Shown in pieces: positions 1 through 13,042 of a DNA stretch of 64,000 bases (position 1 is its first letter; each line of letters opens with the position of its first letter). The stretch is from Sanderia malayensis (Eukaryota > Cnidaria > Scyphozoa > Semaeostomeae > Pelagiidae). The stretch is from assembly GCA_013076295.1 (NCBI GenBank), contig RQOL01000531.1, positions 4,092,001 through 4,156,000 of the forward strand, read 5' to 3'. The position numbers and the translations under genes are program-made. A model generated the notes under the pieces. That model worked only from the letters and a program-made list of their open reading frames with translations. It was not told the origin of the DNA and made no database searches.

Positions 1-405
1 CGTTTCGCACTAAAAATCAAAAGCATTATAAACATTAATTAGCTACCTACAAGTGAGGCCAGTATTCGGGCGAAATACCTGAATAATGCAGTAAAGCATA
101 CAGTAAAGAATATAAAAGTATATAACAAAGCATTTAGCAAAGTGTATGGCATACAAATAGGAAATTATATAGAAAATACACGGAAAAGTATATTAGCTAA
201 ACCTGTAGCAAAGAGCATAGTGACGCATGAAGTACAAAGTAAGGCAAGGTATGTATAAAAATATATGCAGTTGACATTCGCTATCTCAAATTCTCAAGGG
301 AAATTGCAATTTGTTCCAGAAAGCGCATGAAGAAGATAGCAGAAGTCAATTGCAGCAAAATGTAAATCTAATAATAAGATAAATATTATTGAACAGGAAA
401 ATTAC

Positions 406-3400
406 CTTGTAGACTGCTAAGTCGTACTCGCTGTCTTGCAAAGCTGTACCATCATTGTTCATTAACAGAAGGTATGAGAAAGCTGATATTTTCGTTCCTT
501 TGTCTTTCTCTGTAATAAAAAATCAGCTATACCACTAAACTATAGCCTTAAACTAACTGAAGGTGCAGACATCGTACTGGAAAGTAAATAAAGGTATTGA
601 CATGGCTGCCTATCTTGACATAGACATATAGGCAAGGGAAATAGGTTATGCTATGAGTACAGATGCCGATATTAAGGTCACATTAGGATAGATATATAAA
701 ATAATATACATACCATCGTTGGTCGCCCTGTGCTTGAAAGTAAATCTAATATGGGCACCTTGTATCCTATCAATAGGCACTGACAGCTAAAACAAATCGA
801 TTACAGCAGAATGAAATATCAAATGAGAATAAATTAGAGCAGTTAAATAAATTAAAATGAATAAATTATGAGACTTGTGCGACTTTTATTGTATTACTTG
901 CTTAAAGAAGTAGGGATAAATCGTGTATAAAGTCCACAAACCTTGACAGTCTCCATCCATTTCGGGCTGGCACAGTGGTAGTAAATACAGGAATAGTACT
1001 CACTGGCCATTTCTTGACCAGCCCCAGTGCTGAATACATTCTGTAAACAAAGAAAACGATTATTAAAAATTCACGGCATATAAAACAAGGTAAACTTATA
1101 CATAAACGAGTATCACAACAAAACAGCCTGAAAATCTGGCTTTTGAACCTGAAAGATCTGCTTCAATGGTACATTACACTCTAAGTTCAACTTCTTACAT
1201 GACAATGTATTCTATGGTTTCAATCAAGGTTCTTATAGCGGTTTAACACTGTTACCACTCCCCATAAGCCAGGTCGCATACAAGAAATCAAAATAGCGGT
1301 GCAAATTCATTCTGACCTCCAATTTCGTCCCGTCAGCGGCGTGAACAGCCAAAGTCACTTGAATGTTTTTATTCGCACTTTTATTACCTTAAAAACGACA
1401 AAAAAACACACTCGGTTTATCGTAAACAATGCCATGTACGCATGCGCAATGATTAAGTACGTATAAGACAACCACCTCTCTCAAAGTTTCCACTCATCAA
1501 AGTAATGTATATGTCGTTTCTCGTGTCGCCTGGAAAAGATGAAAACTGGATGTAAGTAAGCTGGATGAACAAAGTATTCCTTAAACAGCAAAGAGATATA
1601 CAGTAAAACAATAATAATACAAGAAAAAAATAATAAAACAAGTACAATACAACAAGTTTTCTTTAAACCACAAAGAGATATTCAATACAACAATGCAATT
1701 ATAAATCATAATACGTTACATATATTGTAATGTATACTATAATACATAATGTATTATATTATATCATATTATAAAATAAAATAAGCATTCCCTGCTAATA
1801 GCATTCAAAGTATAGCTCCTCTTCATCTCGAATAAATTATTTGCTTCCTTGTAAACTCAAAGGAAAAACAGTTCGCTCTGGCTATAGAAGTAGTATTAAG
1901 ATACCTAGAAATAGCATCTCTCTTTACCTGGAAAAATGACGTCAGGAAACCCGTGCTTCCTTGCAATTGCTGTGAATTTGTTCACCAGTGAAGGATGATC
2001 TTCGCGTACCTGGATAATCCAAAGAAATACGTCAAATAACTCGAAAGACAGGAGGAATTGGAATTTAACAAGATGCGTGTAAAAGATTGGGTGATAAAAG
2101 GATAATATTAAATTCCATCCATACAGAATTTGTTTCACCGTGAAGCATTTGCAGTGAGATCCAAATTCCTAGAAAAAATTATAAAATAAAAAAATTAATA
2201 ATATATTAGCTGTGAGTTTACGATAAACGTTTTGATTGTGAATATTAAGTGAGCCATAATTAATTTGACGAATAAAAATCAGTTACTTTGAAGATTGTTA
2301 CAATTATTACATCAATATAGTTACACACGCAACTTGGATATATTATATTAAGTGAGCCAGTCAAACATAGGATACTTCGATCAAGGCTTCAGATAATGAG
2401 ATTTGTTTGAGCTATAGTTGAGCATCGATAGGTCAACTACAATTTACGTCAAATTCCTCAACGTTTCGAGCATTTTTCTATTTTCTTTCATTTTAATTTG
2501 CCATATGTAGCCATGCATTGTGCTCGAAAATCGATAACTCGAATTCTTGTTAACTCAAACAAAGTTCATATATTTCCTTGGATGTTTCACTCAATTATAA
2601 GCTACCGGACAAAACACTTGTTTAAAGACTTGATGTTGATAAAAGATAAATTAAATCTCGTGTGTCGATTCTTACCTTGGTCGCTTGACTGCTTGTCTTG
2701 TTCTCTGGCAACAGTTTTGCGAATCAATGTGTCCAAAAATTCATCCCCAGTGCATCTGAAAGCAAACAAAAAATATATTTATAGCAATAGTCAGAGTATT
2801 CTTTATAACCTTCAAAAAGCAAAACTCAAAGAACTCACTGATGCAACTGCAGAAAATATTCCTTATCTTCATAATCTTCGACATTTCCTTGTATTATATC
2901 ACTGACATACAGAACTGGAAAATAATGCAACAATGAACCGTTATGCAGTAAAATCTATCTCGCATATAACAACCAATGGATAAAGAGCATCGAGGTTGAT
3001 ATCTGCTCAAAACAATAGAAGAAAGAATAACCTATTGTTTTTTAAACAATAGGCTGGATGCAAAACTTGTGGGTTTATATGCAAGTTTTTACTGTTTACC
3101 ATGCGATAGCTGCTACAAGGATTATAGTGGTGATGATAATAGAACCATGCAATATATGGAAGTGTTTTCCGCCTGCAAATTGATTAACATCCATCTTATG
3201 CAGCTTTCACTGCACGTGACCTTATCATGAGCAAGAATCCAATCAGCTGTACAATAACATGAACCTAAATTGTAAAACTAACCTGCAATACCAAACGGTC
3301 TTCTGAGCCGTTGAGTCAGCCTTTTACTATCAGTGTCTTTCACGATCATACGGCCTGGAAATAGTTCATACTCGCTAATACAAGATTAAATGCTTTGCAT

Positions 3401-6400
3401 ATGTACGCCTTGCAAGTATTCATGCCGTAAGATTAGGTTCATAGGTTGCATGCATGTACATTATCATGCTTTAATCATGCATAATTATGCACGTTGCATA
3501 ATTATCTCATATAGCTCTAGTAGATTCCTTAAATCTCAAATAACTTATACGTCAAACTTTTCCTTAACTCAAATTAATGCCTTAGTTCGTTGGATATATC
3601 TCTGTCTTTTTATTCAAAATATATTTCTAGGTCCTTTGCGAGCTCGATATGAAAAGAGTTGCTCGTGGTTCTAGTTTTGAAGTAGCATAATAAAAGGAAA
3701 AAAGTTACCCGTTCTGATAATCTGGCAAACAAGGAACAGTTTATTCCGTTGTAAATCTTGGGAGCCCAAATCCTGACATGTTTGGAAAACAATTCAGACA
3801 TATTAATATAGCTAAATAAAAATCCATTCTTTATGTAAAAATACTTGAACAATATTAAATCTTGTTCATCAAAAAATATGGAATGAGAGTAATTCAGAAA
3901 AAAATACAGATGATATAAGCATATACATCTGTATATACCCAACTATGTAGCTGTATATTTAAATTAGAACTTAGACTCAATGAAAAGACAAGTTATCTGT
4001 TACTCCGAGTTTCATGCTGTAAAAATCCATGAAAGTTAGATTAGCATGAAACTCGGAGTAACAGAGAGCTTGTCTTTTCATTGAGTCTAAATTCTAATTT
4101 ATTATTGCTCTGTACTTAAGTATATCGAGCACTATAGTCAAAATAGGCATATTCCTCTAGAGTTATACGTAGCTGTATATCTAAGTATATAAAGTGAATA
4201 CAAAATGGCTTTAACTTACCGTGAACAAACAAGATAAATTGTGTAATTTCTCCAGGTCTTTTGGCATTCCCAGCTTGTCCCACTTCACAACAAAATGCTC
4301 ACTAAAATAGCAAAGAATAACAATGAAACGCAAAAATCATTAGCAGAATCACCAACAAAAAACAAACTCCTTTTTCCAGGGCCAGTTTGCATCGAGCTCT
4401 TTGAAAGTTGGAGCCTTTAAATGTATGCAAAAGCTAAAATCAAAGATAAAGAAAGAAAAAATAACAATAAAACAGAAATAATAGAAATGAGCTTGCTTAG
4501 TTACCTTATAAACACGTTATCTCTTCCATCATAAAGGCCAATATTGACTTCAGAATCATCACCAATTTTGCAGACAACATGCTTGACATTCACGTACAGA
4601 TTGTGGCTACTGTAAGCAGCCATGGAACTTGATGTGTTTCTTGCTTTCTTTCCTTCTGGCTATAGTTGAGGATATAATAGGAATAAATAAGCAAAGAGGA
4701 TTTGGTAAAACGAAATTATGAAAATCAAAATGGAAAATTTTATCAATTGTTTTCTTACGTCTGTCTGAGATCTTTGTGCAGATTCCAGGTGCTGAAATAA
4801 AATTTCAAAATGTAAAAATCTATTTCATAAACAAAAGTGTTTTAAACTGAATGGGTAAAATGCAACATGTCTGATGATCATAATAATGTGAAACTCTGAG
4901 TAACAACGAATGCAGAGTCGAACCTCTGTATCACGAGCTTGGTTATCTCAAAAAAAGTCACAAAGAACTTTGGGCTACCCATTTGCAACATCAGAAATGC
5001 TATGAAAGTCATTTTTCACCGTTTTTCGTTCCATAGAAAGGTGGATTTCATAGAAAAGTGGTTTTCATAGAAAGGTGGGTTTCATAGAAAGGTGGGTTTC
5101 ATACAAATTTTGTTGGAAAGAGTGGTACTACACTTTTATGAGTGATGAATAAAAATAAAATTCTCACCCTCTTGTACAATTCAATGACACCAGTTTCTTC
5201 AAGATTGATCACATTTCCAGTCTTGTCTCGAACAATCAAGTCCAATCCAAGCATCCTATTTGAAATAAAATAAAAAAAATTGAATGTCAATAACTTTTAA
5301 GCCAAGCGTTGATGCAAGTAAATGTTTTGATTCAGTTGCTACCACAAGTAGCAAACTCAATTATTTTGTTGTTTACATACTTGTTTCCGTAATCAATTCT
5401 GTTGGCAATTTGAATTTTCAGCTGTTGAACTTGGTCCTACAAATGTAACAAAGTAAACCCATAAGCACTCTGATTCATAGATGCCTTCAAACACAAGTAA
5501 AATCCCACCCCACTGCACAAAAAAGATCAGCAGGGTCATATTTTGTAAACATACTCCTTCATACATATTCATGAATGTGAAGCATTTCACAATATATCTC
5601 GAAAGACTTTGACTTACGGCTGTTAATGTTCCAGAAATGATCTGCCTTCTCCAGTTCATTAGTTCCATCATTAACTGACGAACATTGTGGAACAGCTCTA
5701 CCTCTCTTTTCTGAAAAGAATAAACAAGAATGCTAAAAGAATATATTATCTTTTTATCTTTTTGGCAGAGAATTTTAATATTATGCTACTGTGTCTGTCT
5801 ACCACAAAAAGCTCTTTCCAAATTGTGCCCCATTCTCTCAAGACTGATGTTACTTCTTCAATAATCGGCAGCTCTTTCTTCTTGTCCCTCAAACTGGACC
5901 TGAAGTTAGAAGATGTAAAACTTCAGTCTTCTACCTCTCCAGCAATTGAATCAATTCAAACAGCAGAACAGTCAATTTACTAAAGACATTGCTGACACCA
6001 GAGAAGATTTTGGGTTACATTTCAATTTAAGTGTTATCAAACCAAGAGAATTTTCTGCTTACGAATTTGATTGTACATACTCGGTTCTTTCCATGTTGAT
6101 ATCTTTGAGATGGACATATGACGAAGGGAATATTCCCTGAAAATTAAACAAAAAACTTCAGTAAACAAATCCAGTACTGATTTAAACATTATTATATGAT
6201 CAATTAAAATAGAATTGCATAACACAGTGAATATGGCTTCTCTTCTGTATACTTAAGGCTTTTCTCAAGGTTTTAGCTAGCTGTAATGCATTGGTAAAGT
6301 GCTTGTCAAGGTTGTGGGTTCAATCCCCAGCCAGGTCATGAGAAGGACTTAAAAATCATACTTGGTAACTTTTTGCTGAGCAATCAGCAACAAAAGAGAA

Positions 6401-7411
6401 ATGCAATTGGGGCATTTCATCAATAAAAGTCACGTCGGCCCCCACCAAATTGTAGTAGCAGAAAAAAGACAGCCTTCAGATCCCCCTGGATTGTGGTCAA
6501 CTAACTACTACCACCAAAGTTATATCTAATAAGTTAGCATATACAATGATTACCCAAGCATTCTTGTTCTTTAGGGAGTAGCCCCTGTACCAATCTAGAA
6601 AAAAGTAACAGAAATTATTTACTTTTGCAGGATGTATCACATATTTTGACAAATTAAGCATGTTTATTCATCAAATTCAAGCAAGAGAACTTGATAGGAT
6701 GCTGAAGAGAATAGGTATAAGATTGCAATGTTTGGAATGGGCAAAAGATGATGTGTACAGTTGCTAAAAAGTGTAGATGAGCTCAAATAAATTCAACAAA
6801 CCTCCACATGCTTCTTCTATTTCTACTAGTTCGCCAAGCTCAAGTTGAAGATGGTGATCGAACTTTGCATTGAACTGGCAAACAGCTAAAAAGATAAATC
6901 TTACGACTCAGATGAAAAGTAAAAGGAAAAAATGCGAAATTCCAGAAAGTCCAGATCTTGACACTTGTTTATAATTTTACATTGAATGCATTTAGTTTTC
7001 CTGCAAAAATATGTTCCCAATAAACGCAAACTCAACTAAAAATTATATCAGTCAGGGGGCATGCAACAAATACCATAAAGGGCGTAGCAAAGGGGGCGTG
7101 ACCCGGAATTTAGTTGATCTGCATAGCCTGAATTGAATTTCATTGTACATCAAGCATTAGGTATCATAATTGGAACATACGAGGTGGTGAATAAAGCTAA
7201 CAATCTGTCCACATTATTGAAAGCAGTAGATACGTCCAGTCCAGGAAGGAAAAAAAGCCAACGTTTCACTAATATTCAGAGAGGCCTAAAGCTTACCTAG
7301 AATGCATAAGTAAAGATTGCTTCTGTAGACAACCTTGGTGAACAAATTGCGATAAAAACACTTACCAACAGCTAGTCTTCCTTCTCTGATTGGCGTCCAC
7401 TGTTGAACCAT
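406..7411 (-). CDS. DOCK-A family guanine nucleotide exchange factor (DOCK1/2/5-like), 5' part
   Basis: Dedicator-of-cytokinesis protein, an atypical exchange factor for Rac-type GTPases that acts with ELMO at the membrane in cell migration and engulfment (known for the family). Coding exons on the minus strand: 7411-7366, 6885-6802, 6594-6554, 6136-6081, 5899-5803, 5710-5618, 5436-5381, 5255-5168, 4791-4759, 4659-4505, 4301-4220, 3772-3709, 3354-3283, 2914-2839, 2755-2676, 2168-2125, 2009-1928, 1529-1476, 1387-1317, 1040-942, 786-714, 509-406. All splice phases close, giving about 550 residues. The start MVQQWTPIREGRLAV leads into an SH3 domain (ACGDWYRGYSLKNKNAWGIF, about residues 14-66). 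The DHR-1/C2 domain begins near residue 417 with GDTRNDIYITL and continues through KHRATND to DSEYDLAVYK. The rest of DHR-1 and the catalytic DHR-2 lie beyond the left edge. The SH3 domain points to the DOCK-A/B classes and the DHR-1 text to DOCK-A; the choice among DOCK1, 2 and 5 is not made. Confidence 0.9.
3961..4100. repeat. 140-bp foldback (inverted repeat) in a DOCK intron
   Basis: The left arm (3961-4018) and the reverse complement of the right arm (about 4043-4100) match over about 57 bases with a few mismatches. The shared core contains TTAGACTCAATGAAAAGACA and TTACTCCGAGTTTCATGC. The loop is about 25 bases. Such a structure is typical of a MITE or foldback element. A degenerate piece of the same core (AAACTCTGAGTAACAAC) recurs near 4888-4906 in the next intron. 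Confidence 0.8.
5028..5104. repeat. Short tandem repeat, 19-20 bp unit, four copies
   Basis: The unit TTCATAGAAAGGTGGGT repeats about four times in a row with small changes, in the DOCK intron just before the exon that starts at 5255 on the minus strand. No coding role. Confidence 0.75.
6265..6530 (+). mobile_element. tRNA-derived SINE-like segment in a DOCK intron
   Basis: The segment begins with a tRNA-like head: TAGCTAGCTGTAATGCATTGG resembles an A box and GGTTCAATCCC at 6317-6327 is a good RNA polymerase III B box. About 200 bases of non-tRNA sequence follow. The head does not fold into a clear intact tRNA, so a SINE or tRNA pseudogene is preferred. The right end is approximate. Confidence 0.5.
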
Positions 7412-7592
7412 CCTTTTGGTTGAGGAAAACAACCATTAAAAATTATTTTGACTTGTTTCCACTCTGGTGAAGACGGAAGCAAAAAAATAGAATGCTTTTG
7501 CTTGCCTGCCTTGCCACCACAACCACAACAACATTACGATCGTCGCCTCTTTTTCGCCATCACCCTGTCTCATTGCTACTGGGTAGCGAAGC

Positions 7593-7720
7593 GTGACCCT
7601 AACTATAACCCCAACCCTAATGCTAATCCTAACCCTAACCCTATTCCTATCCCTATCCCTATCCTAATTACAATCCCAATACTAACCCTAATCCTAATCC
7701 TAACTGAAACACCATACACA
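7593..7720. repeat. Degenerate telomere-like (CCCTAA)n block
   Basis: About 125 bases are made of CCCTAA-type units and variants (CCCTAACCCTAACCCTATTC, CCTATCCCTATCC, CTAATCCTAATCC). It lies about 180 bp upstream of the DOCK start codon, in the presumed promoter/5' UTR region. It could be an interstitial telomeric sequence or a simple repeat that drifted to this pattern. Confidence 0.75.
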
Positions 7721-7850
7721 CTCAGTAGAATTACGTCATTTATACTCCTACGTAGTAGCTAATCCAGGGCACTGCGCATACACGGCCACCTTTAGGAGTA
7801 GGACATTTAAATTACAAATTGATCAACACACAAAGTAGATGTTCTCATCA

Positions 7851-7935
7851 GGTTTTGAACCAGTGGTCTCGAGCTTAGTCTGCAGATGAGTTACCGGTAG
7901 TCTACAGCAGCGCTTCCTAGCAGTAGAGAATAGCA
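7851..7935 (-). repeat. Possible tRNA-derived fragment
   Basis: On the minus strand GGTTCAAAACC (7861-7851) fits a polymerase III B box, with an A-box-like stretch about 50 bases before it (near 7905-7890, CTACCGGTAACTC). The stems of a real tRNA are not evident. Probably a SINE relic. Confidence 0.3.
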
Positions 7936-9614
7936 TAAGGTCAAAGAAATCAACGCACCAGATATATAGTCATCTTTACCCGTTGATATTAGTCATTTAG
8001 CGTTACACTCTACATACAAGAAAATATAAGAAACAATATAGTTTATTGTTATTTAACAATATGCTTCATGCAAAATTTACAAGTTCTTCTATGTGGGTTT
8101 TTATTGCATAACTGACCAGATATCTATTATTTCTGAAATCCCAAAATCAAGCTACGAAGCGTTAATGTTAATAACAAATACCCCCTCTCCTTCCTTTTTT
8201 GTTGGTACTCATTTCAAAACATATCGTTTTAATCAATTGCTAGATGCTTTAGTCCTGATTATTGGTTTTACATCACAGTAGCACTCATTTTAACAATGTT
8301 TACAGCTAGTTTGCAAGATAAAAGATCACTTAAAAACAACTTCACAATCCAGCTTCACTGGCAAATCTTCACGAACCGCTTTGGGTCAAAAATGTTGATA
8401 AAACTAAAAGAAAAGAAACCGTTATTAATTTTAGTAATGGTTGGCTTGAAGTACTTATTATGAGTCTTATTGTGGTCTTTAGGACTTCAAAGGGTAAAGT
8501 AGCTTTGAAAAGTTGCTTCACTGCCAACTAGACACTACCAACATTACTCTAAACTCAACTCGAGATTTGAACCCTTAATGAAGTTTCACTACGATTTTGT
8601 TCATGACCTTTTATTGTCCGTATTTTCCCATGAATTGAAAGAAAATATAAACATAAAGACAGCTCCTTATCTATCTGTGCTGAAGATCTTGATCGAAAAG
8701 AAGTGGGCACAGGTTTTTATAAATGTCGGATACATTTGGACAGCGGTAATGAAGTGGTACACAAAACAAATATGCGTGGACAGCAGATGGAAATCACAAG
8801 GCAAAGTGCTCCTCCGGATTAGTAAGCAAATATCCCTCGTCGTGCGCAATTATTAAACAAAATGAAGATAAATTGTACGCTAAAATTCAAATTGAATGCT
8901 GACACAATCATCAGAAAAAATTTCAAAACATTGATGACGTAATTGTGACTCGTTACTTTGACACGGTTAAAAACGTTACTCCCAAACTCGATCAGAATAA
9001 CAAATCTAATCTTACTTTTATTGTCTAATCCAAGCGTGCGAGCAACTAGTAATTAGCGTAAAAATATCCAATCATGCTTAGTGTTAATTGCGTGGTATGC
9101 CATTATACACCAAGCTGTTTATTGGTCCTGTGTGAGGTAGGCTGTGACCCATCTGTTTCCATGACACAACAATGGAACACAATCCATAACAACATACGGC
9201 ATTTAAAACTGATTGATTTGACACAATTGATTCGTGTGGTTGAAAGAAGAAAGAAAATTTGAATTTCACTTCACAATTATCCAACTCGATCGCAATCATC
9301 TGCCCAATCATAAATAATAATGCTGTATATCAATTATAATTCACGTCACGTCGATAGTAATTACAGCAATTGTTTCTGTCATTCCCTTTATTTCTTAACC
9401 CTTTGTCTGCAATTTGTAATTAATTGCCGTAATTAAAGCGAGCTCAACTACCCAATAAGCACTGCTTCGAAGATTCAAGATTGTCGCACAGAAGTGCCCA
9501 TTAAAGTCGACTGGAAGATATTGCATGTCTGTTGCAAATGTTGAAGAATAGATGTACAATATGGGCAAATTAAAATTGCCGATTTGTACTGAACTAAAAC
9601 ACCAATATCTGTAC

Positions 9615-9925
9615 CTTTACTCGCGTTAAATCTGTAATCTTTAGTCCTCGACCTCCAGTCATTTAGTCCTCAATCTGTAATCCTTAGACCTCAATCTGTA
9701 ATCTATAGTACTCAATCTTTAATTTTAGTCCTCAATCTGTAATCTTTAGTCCTCAATCCGCGATCTTCAGTCCTCGACCTGTAGTCTTTAGTCCTCAATC
9801 TGTAATCCTCAGACCTCAATCTGTAATCTATAGTGCTCAATGTTTAATTTTAGTCCCTAATCTGTAATCTATAGTGCTCAATCTGTAATCTTTAGTTCTA
9901 AATCTGTAATCTTTAGACTTGCAAC
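9615..9925. repeat. Minisatellite, about 20-21 bp unit, roughly a dozen copies
   Basis: The unit CCTCAATCTGTAATCTTTAG and variants (CTATAGT, CCTTAGA, CTTCAGT) repeats over about 310 bases, spanning an 80-bp run of perfect to 80 percent copies. It is intergenic and has no long ORF. Confidence 0.85.
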
Positions 9926-11306
9926 GACAGCAAAACAAATTAGATATTGTTTGTTTAAATGAGAAGTTCTTTAGGGTCACTAAAGATGCTAAGGAAAACT
10001 TGTGAAATTTTAAGGTAATCAAAGGGGGGCTTCAAAGGGAATCTCTACGCTGATGTATGGGATTTTTATTTAGGAACAAGGTATGGTAATTTGCACGGAG
10101 CCATAGATACAAAGAGCTGTCTGGCACGAGACTCGAGAGGAAAGAGGCATCCTTTGCAAGATGGCTGAGCAGATATGAGGGCTGTAAAGGGGGTTTACAA
10201 CCAGATTCATTTCTGAATTGGTCATTATAGCCGAAATACGACCGACTGAACACTGAAAATGCAATTAAATCAACCTTTTGGCATCGAATTAGCATCGATT
10301 TGCATCAACGTTAATCGCACCGATGCTAATTGCCAGCCGCCATCCACTGTGTAGTTAATTAAGAAAGGAAATTATGATGGTGAAAAGCTAGGTACACCAG
10401 ACAAGATAATGATCGTCCATAAATGCATGCAGTAGCTATTACATAATACCCACACAAGAAAGCTTTTTTAAATGGTCGATAATAGACACAGCATTGGATA
10501 AGATGAATCAGAACTTATCTGATAGTATGGTCTATTTTTGGAGAAAGATTGCTAGTTAATAGGCCGTTGGGTCTAACGAGGTGAAGGTAAGGATTATGGT
10601 TATGATGATTATGATGAGCATACCACAACACACGAGAGTCGAGACATGATGATTATCATTGTTGTTACAAGCAAGTAAGCATACAATACTATGCATACTA
10701 TTGGCGAATAAGTAAATAGCAGCGGATGGAAATGACATGAGAACACAATTACCCGCCTGTCCTCGTGTTTCACCATTAACAATCGATAGAATAGGCCGGG
10801 GACATACGCAAGGTCCCTCAGCAAGCTGACATTAATCATAACTGTAATTGGAGTACGAGATTAACTACACTTCTATTCAATTTTCCAATATGATCACTAG
10901 TGTTAATAGCTATTTGTGAATGCACGTCAATAGCAGGTAGGCGTGTTCTGCACAACTGAAATTACCAACCAATCATTGTAATTTCCAACTCGATTCAAGA
11001 TGCATTGTTTGAACAATCAAAGCAATTTGTATTGGATGATATGAGGTTGTGTGTTGCGTATTATTTCACTTCGTACTTCGAGCAGAAGCAAACCAGAAGG
11101 CAACAGACCGCGTGTGAGTGAAGACGTGGTTCTACAAGCGCCATTTCAAACACAAGAGACAGGGCAAGTTGAGAACAACAGTCAGCGACTGATTGATCAA
11201 AACAAAAAACCAGCTAAACATCGCAAGACGTATGAAGAATCATCATCATCACCAACGTCGTTGTCGCTATAACCAACAACAAGAGAAGCAGAGAGATTTT
11301 CCAGAA

Positions 11307-13042
11307 ATGAAAGCAAGAAGCCGGGTTTCCACGACCTCCTTCTCAATATCAGACATTCTGGGCGATCAGGGCTCAACCGACAAACACACGACTCAGCATC
11401 ACAAACCTGCAATTATAAACAGCACAACATCTTCGTTCGACGAGAAACCGCGCGAGACTTTATGCAAGGATGGCTACGTGGTGTTGACCAGCCGAACAGA
11501 CCATCGAACTGCACAGAAAGAACAAAATCACCACGACAAAGATGTAAAAATGTTCGAGAAAGAAAACAAGACCATGTCACCCCCTCTTCCCTCGCCGCAC
11601 ACCGCCCCAATGTACCCTAACTGGTTTCCATGGCTCGCACCCTCTCTTCACTACAGATCAGAGTCGTCGGAAAACAGATTTCGAGGTAAGCTAAGGTTTG
11701 ATTGCAAAACACAATATCATCTCTATATCTCATCGTATAACTGCGGTGTTTTTGCTCAAGCGAGCGCTCATTATAGTTAACGATAGGAGTGTTCGGTCTT
11801 GTTCCATATCGCAATACTCAAGCGATAAACAGATATACGCTGCTAATAAGATTATAGACTGATGTACTTTGTCCTTTGAGCTGCACGTCCTTTGACCTCT
11901 GAGCTTCGTTTGCTGTTGCGTCCTTTAACAGCCGGCAAAAGAAATGACCTTTTGAAAAAGGATTCCTTTATCTCGTTGAGGAAAATGTTCAAAGCAAAAT
12001 GTATCTTAAAATCCCGTGTCTTGGCAAATTACAGGAAAGGTGCTTAGACTAGTAATACCTCGGGGAAGTCGTGTCTCGTAGAAAATAATTATGAAATTAG
12101 ATAGCCAGGATAAATTAATAGCACGCGTTTGTAATATACACTAAAATACAAAGAAATGTGCCCACCCAAACTTATCATACACGAACGCTACGCTCAATAG
12201 CTGGAGAAGAATCGATCGTAATTCTTCGCTGGAGAATTCAACCAACCTGCGTACAGCTTTCTTTTTGAGCAGTTGGGAAATGTTTGGCATGCAAAAAATA
12301 ATGGATTTCCTTAACCGTTACTGAATGCTTGCAATGAGTGACCCAGGGGGGCAGGGTGGGGAATTCTTCATGCAAAGGGGTATTAAAACAAAATTTTATT
12401 ATTTGTTGAACAGAAACACTGGAAGGTGAAGCGAAAATTTATTCGCAGCGCAGTAAGCAACCCACCTCGACATCACCAATTCCACGCGATGCAGAGGAAG
12501 AAGACGAAGTTGAGGAAGATGATGGCATATCTTCATCCAGCACGATTTCTTCAACGCAAAGACGTCATGACATGGACAGGGCTTCTAAAAAGAAAAAAAC
12601 AAGAACAGTGTTTTCAAGACGACAAGTTTATCAACTCGAAACGGCGTTTGATATGAAGCGCTACCTCTCGTCTTCGGAGCGCGCGTCTTTGGCCAACGCC
12701 CTGAAGCTCAGCGAGACGCAAGTGAAGATCTGGTTCCAAAATCGTCGCAACAAATGGAAGCGGCAAATCGCTACGGAATTCGAGCTCGCAAACATGACTC
12801 ACGCTATGGCACAAGCAAATGCCGCTATTGTCGGGCGGCAAAGAATTGTCCCCGTTCCGCTCTTGTACCACGAACGCGGTTTCAGTGCACTGACAAGTCC
12901 GTCGCTCATGACAACGTCGCCGTTCTTCGCGGCAAATTTTGCCGCGCGGTCGACAGATTCGGAATTTCCAAGTTTACTCCAGAGCATGTCGAGGGACTTT
13001 CACCACGCCAGATCGCCCTCGCCAAGATCGGACCGATCTTAA
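11307..13042 (+). CDS. Hmx: HMX/Nkx5-type homeobox transcription factor
   Basis: Nuclear DNA-binding regulator; HMX genes act in sensory organ and nervous system development (known for the family). Coding exons are 11307-11685 and 12414-13042; the split Glu codon (G|AA) closes the frame and gives 335 residues. Near the N-terminus [12 protein letters not shown] is an Eh1-like repressor motif of the type found at the start of HMX proteins. An acidic run (residues about 148-162) precedes the homeodomain at about 185-244, with [28 protein letters not shown] and [15 protein letters not shown]. After it comes [11 protein letters not shown], the HMX-specific SD motif. In-frame ATGs also exist at 11193 and 11232. 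11307 is chosen because HMX proteins carry the Eh1-like motif close to the start, but this is not certain. Confidence 0.92.

Larger units (their letters stand above)
7721..11306. other. Intergenic region between DOCK and HMX
   Basis: No convincing coding exon was found in any frame. It holds a tRNA-like B box on the minus strand at 7851-7861, the minisatellite at 9615-9925, and a GAT/ATT-rich microsatellite at about 10585-10660. DOCK (-) and HMX (+) are divergent, so both promoters should lie here. No promoter element is recognisable by eye. A 5' non-coding part of the HMX mRNA probably covers the last few hundred bases. Confidence 0.6.

Noticed and set aside
2498..2905. 135-codon plus-strand ORF
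   Set aside because: Overlaps two well supported DOCK exons on the other strand (2914-2839 and 2755-2676) and has no recognisable motif.
7593..7720. CRISPR-like or true chromosome end
   Set aside because: Units are 6-7 bases, contiguous and degenerate with unique DNA on both sides, so neither spacer-repeat structure nor a terminal telomere.
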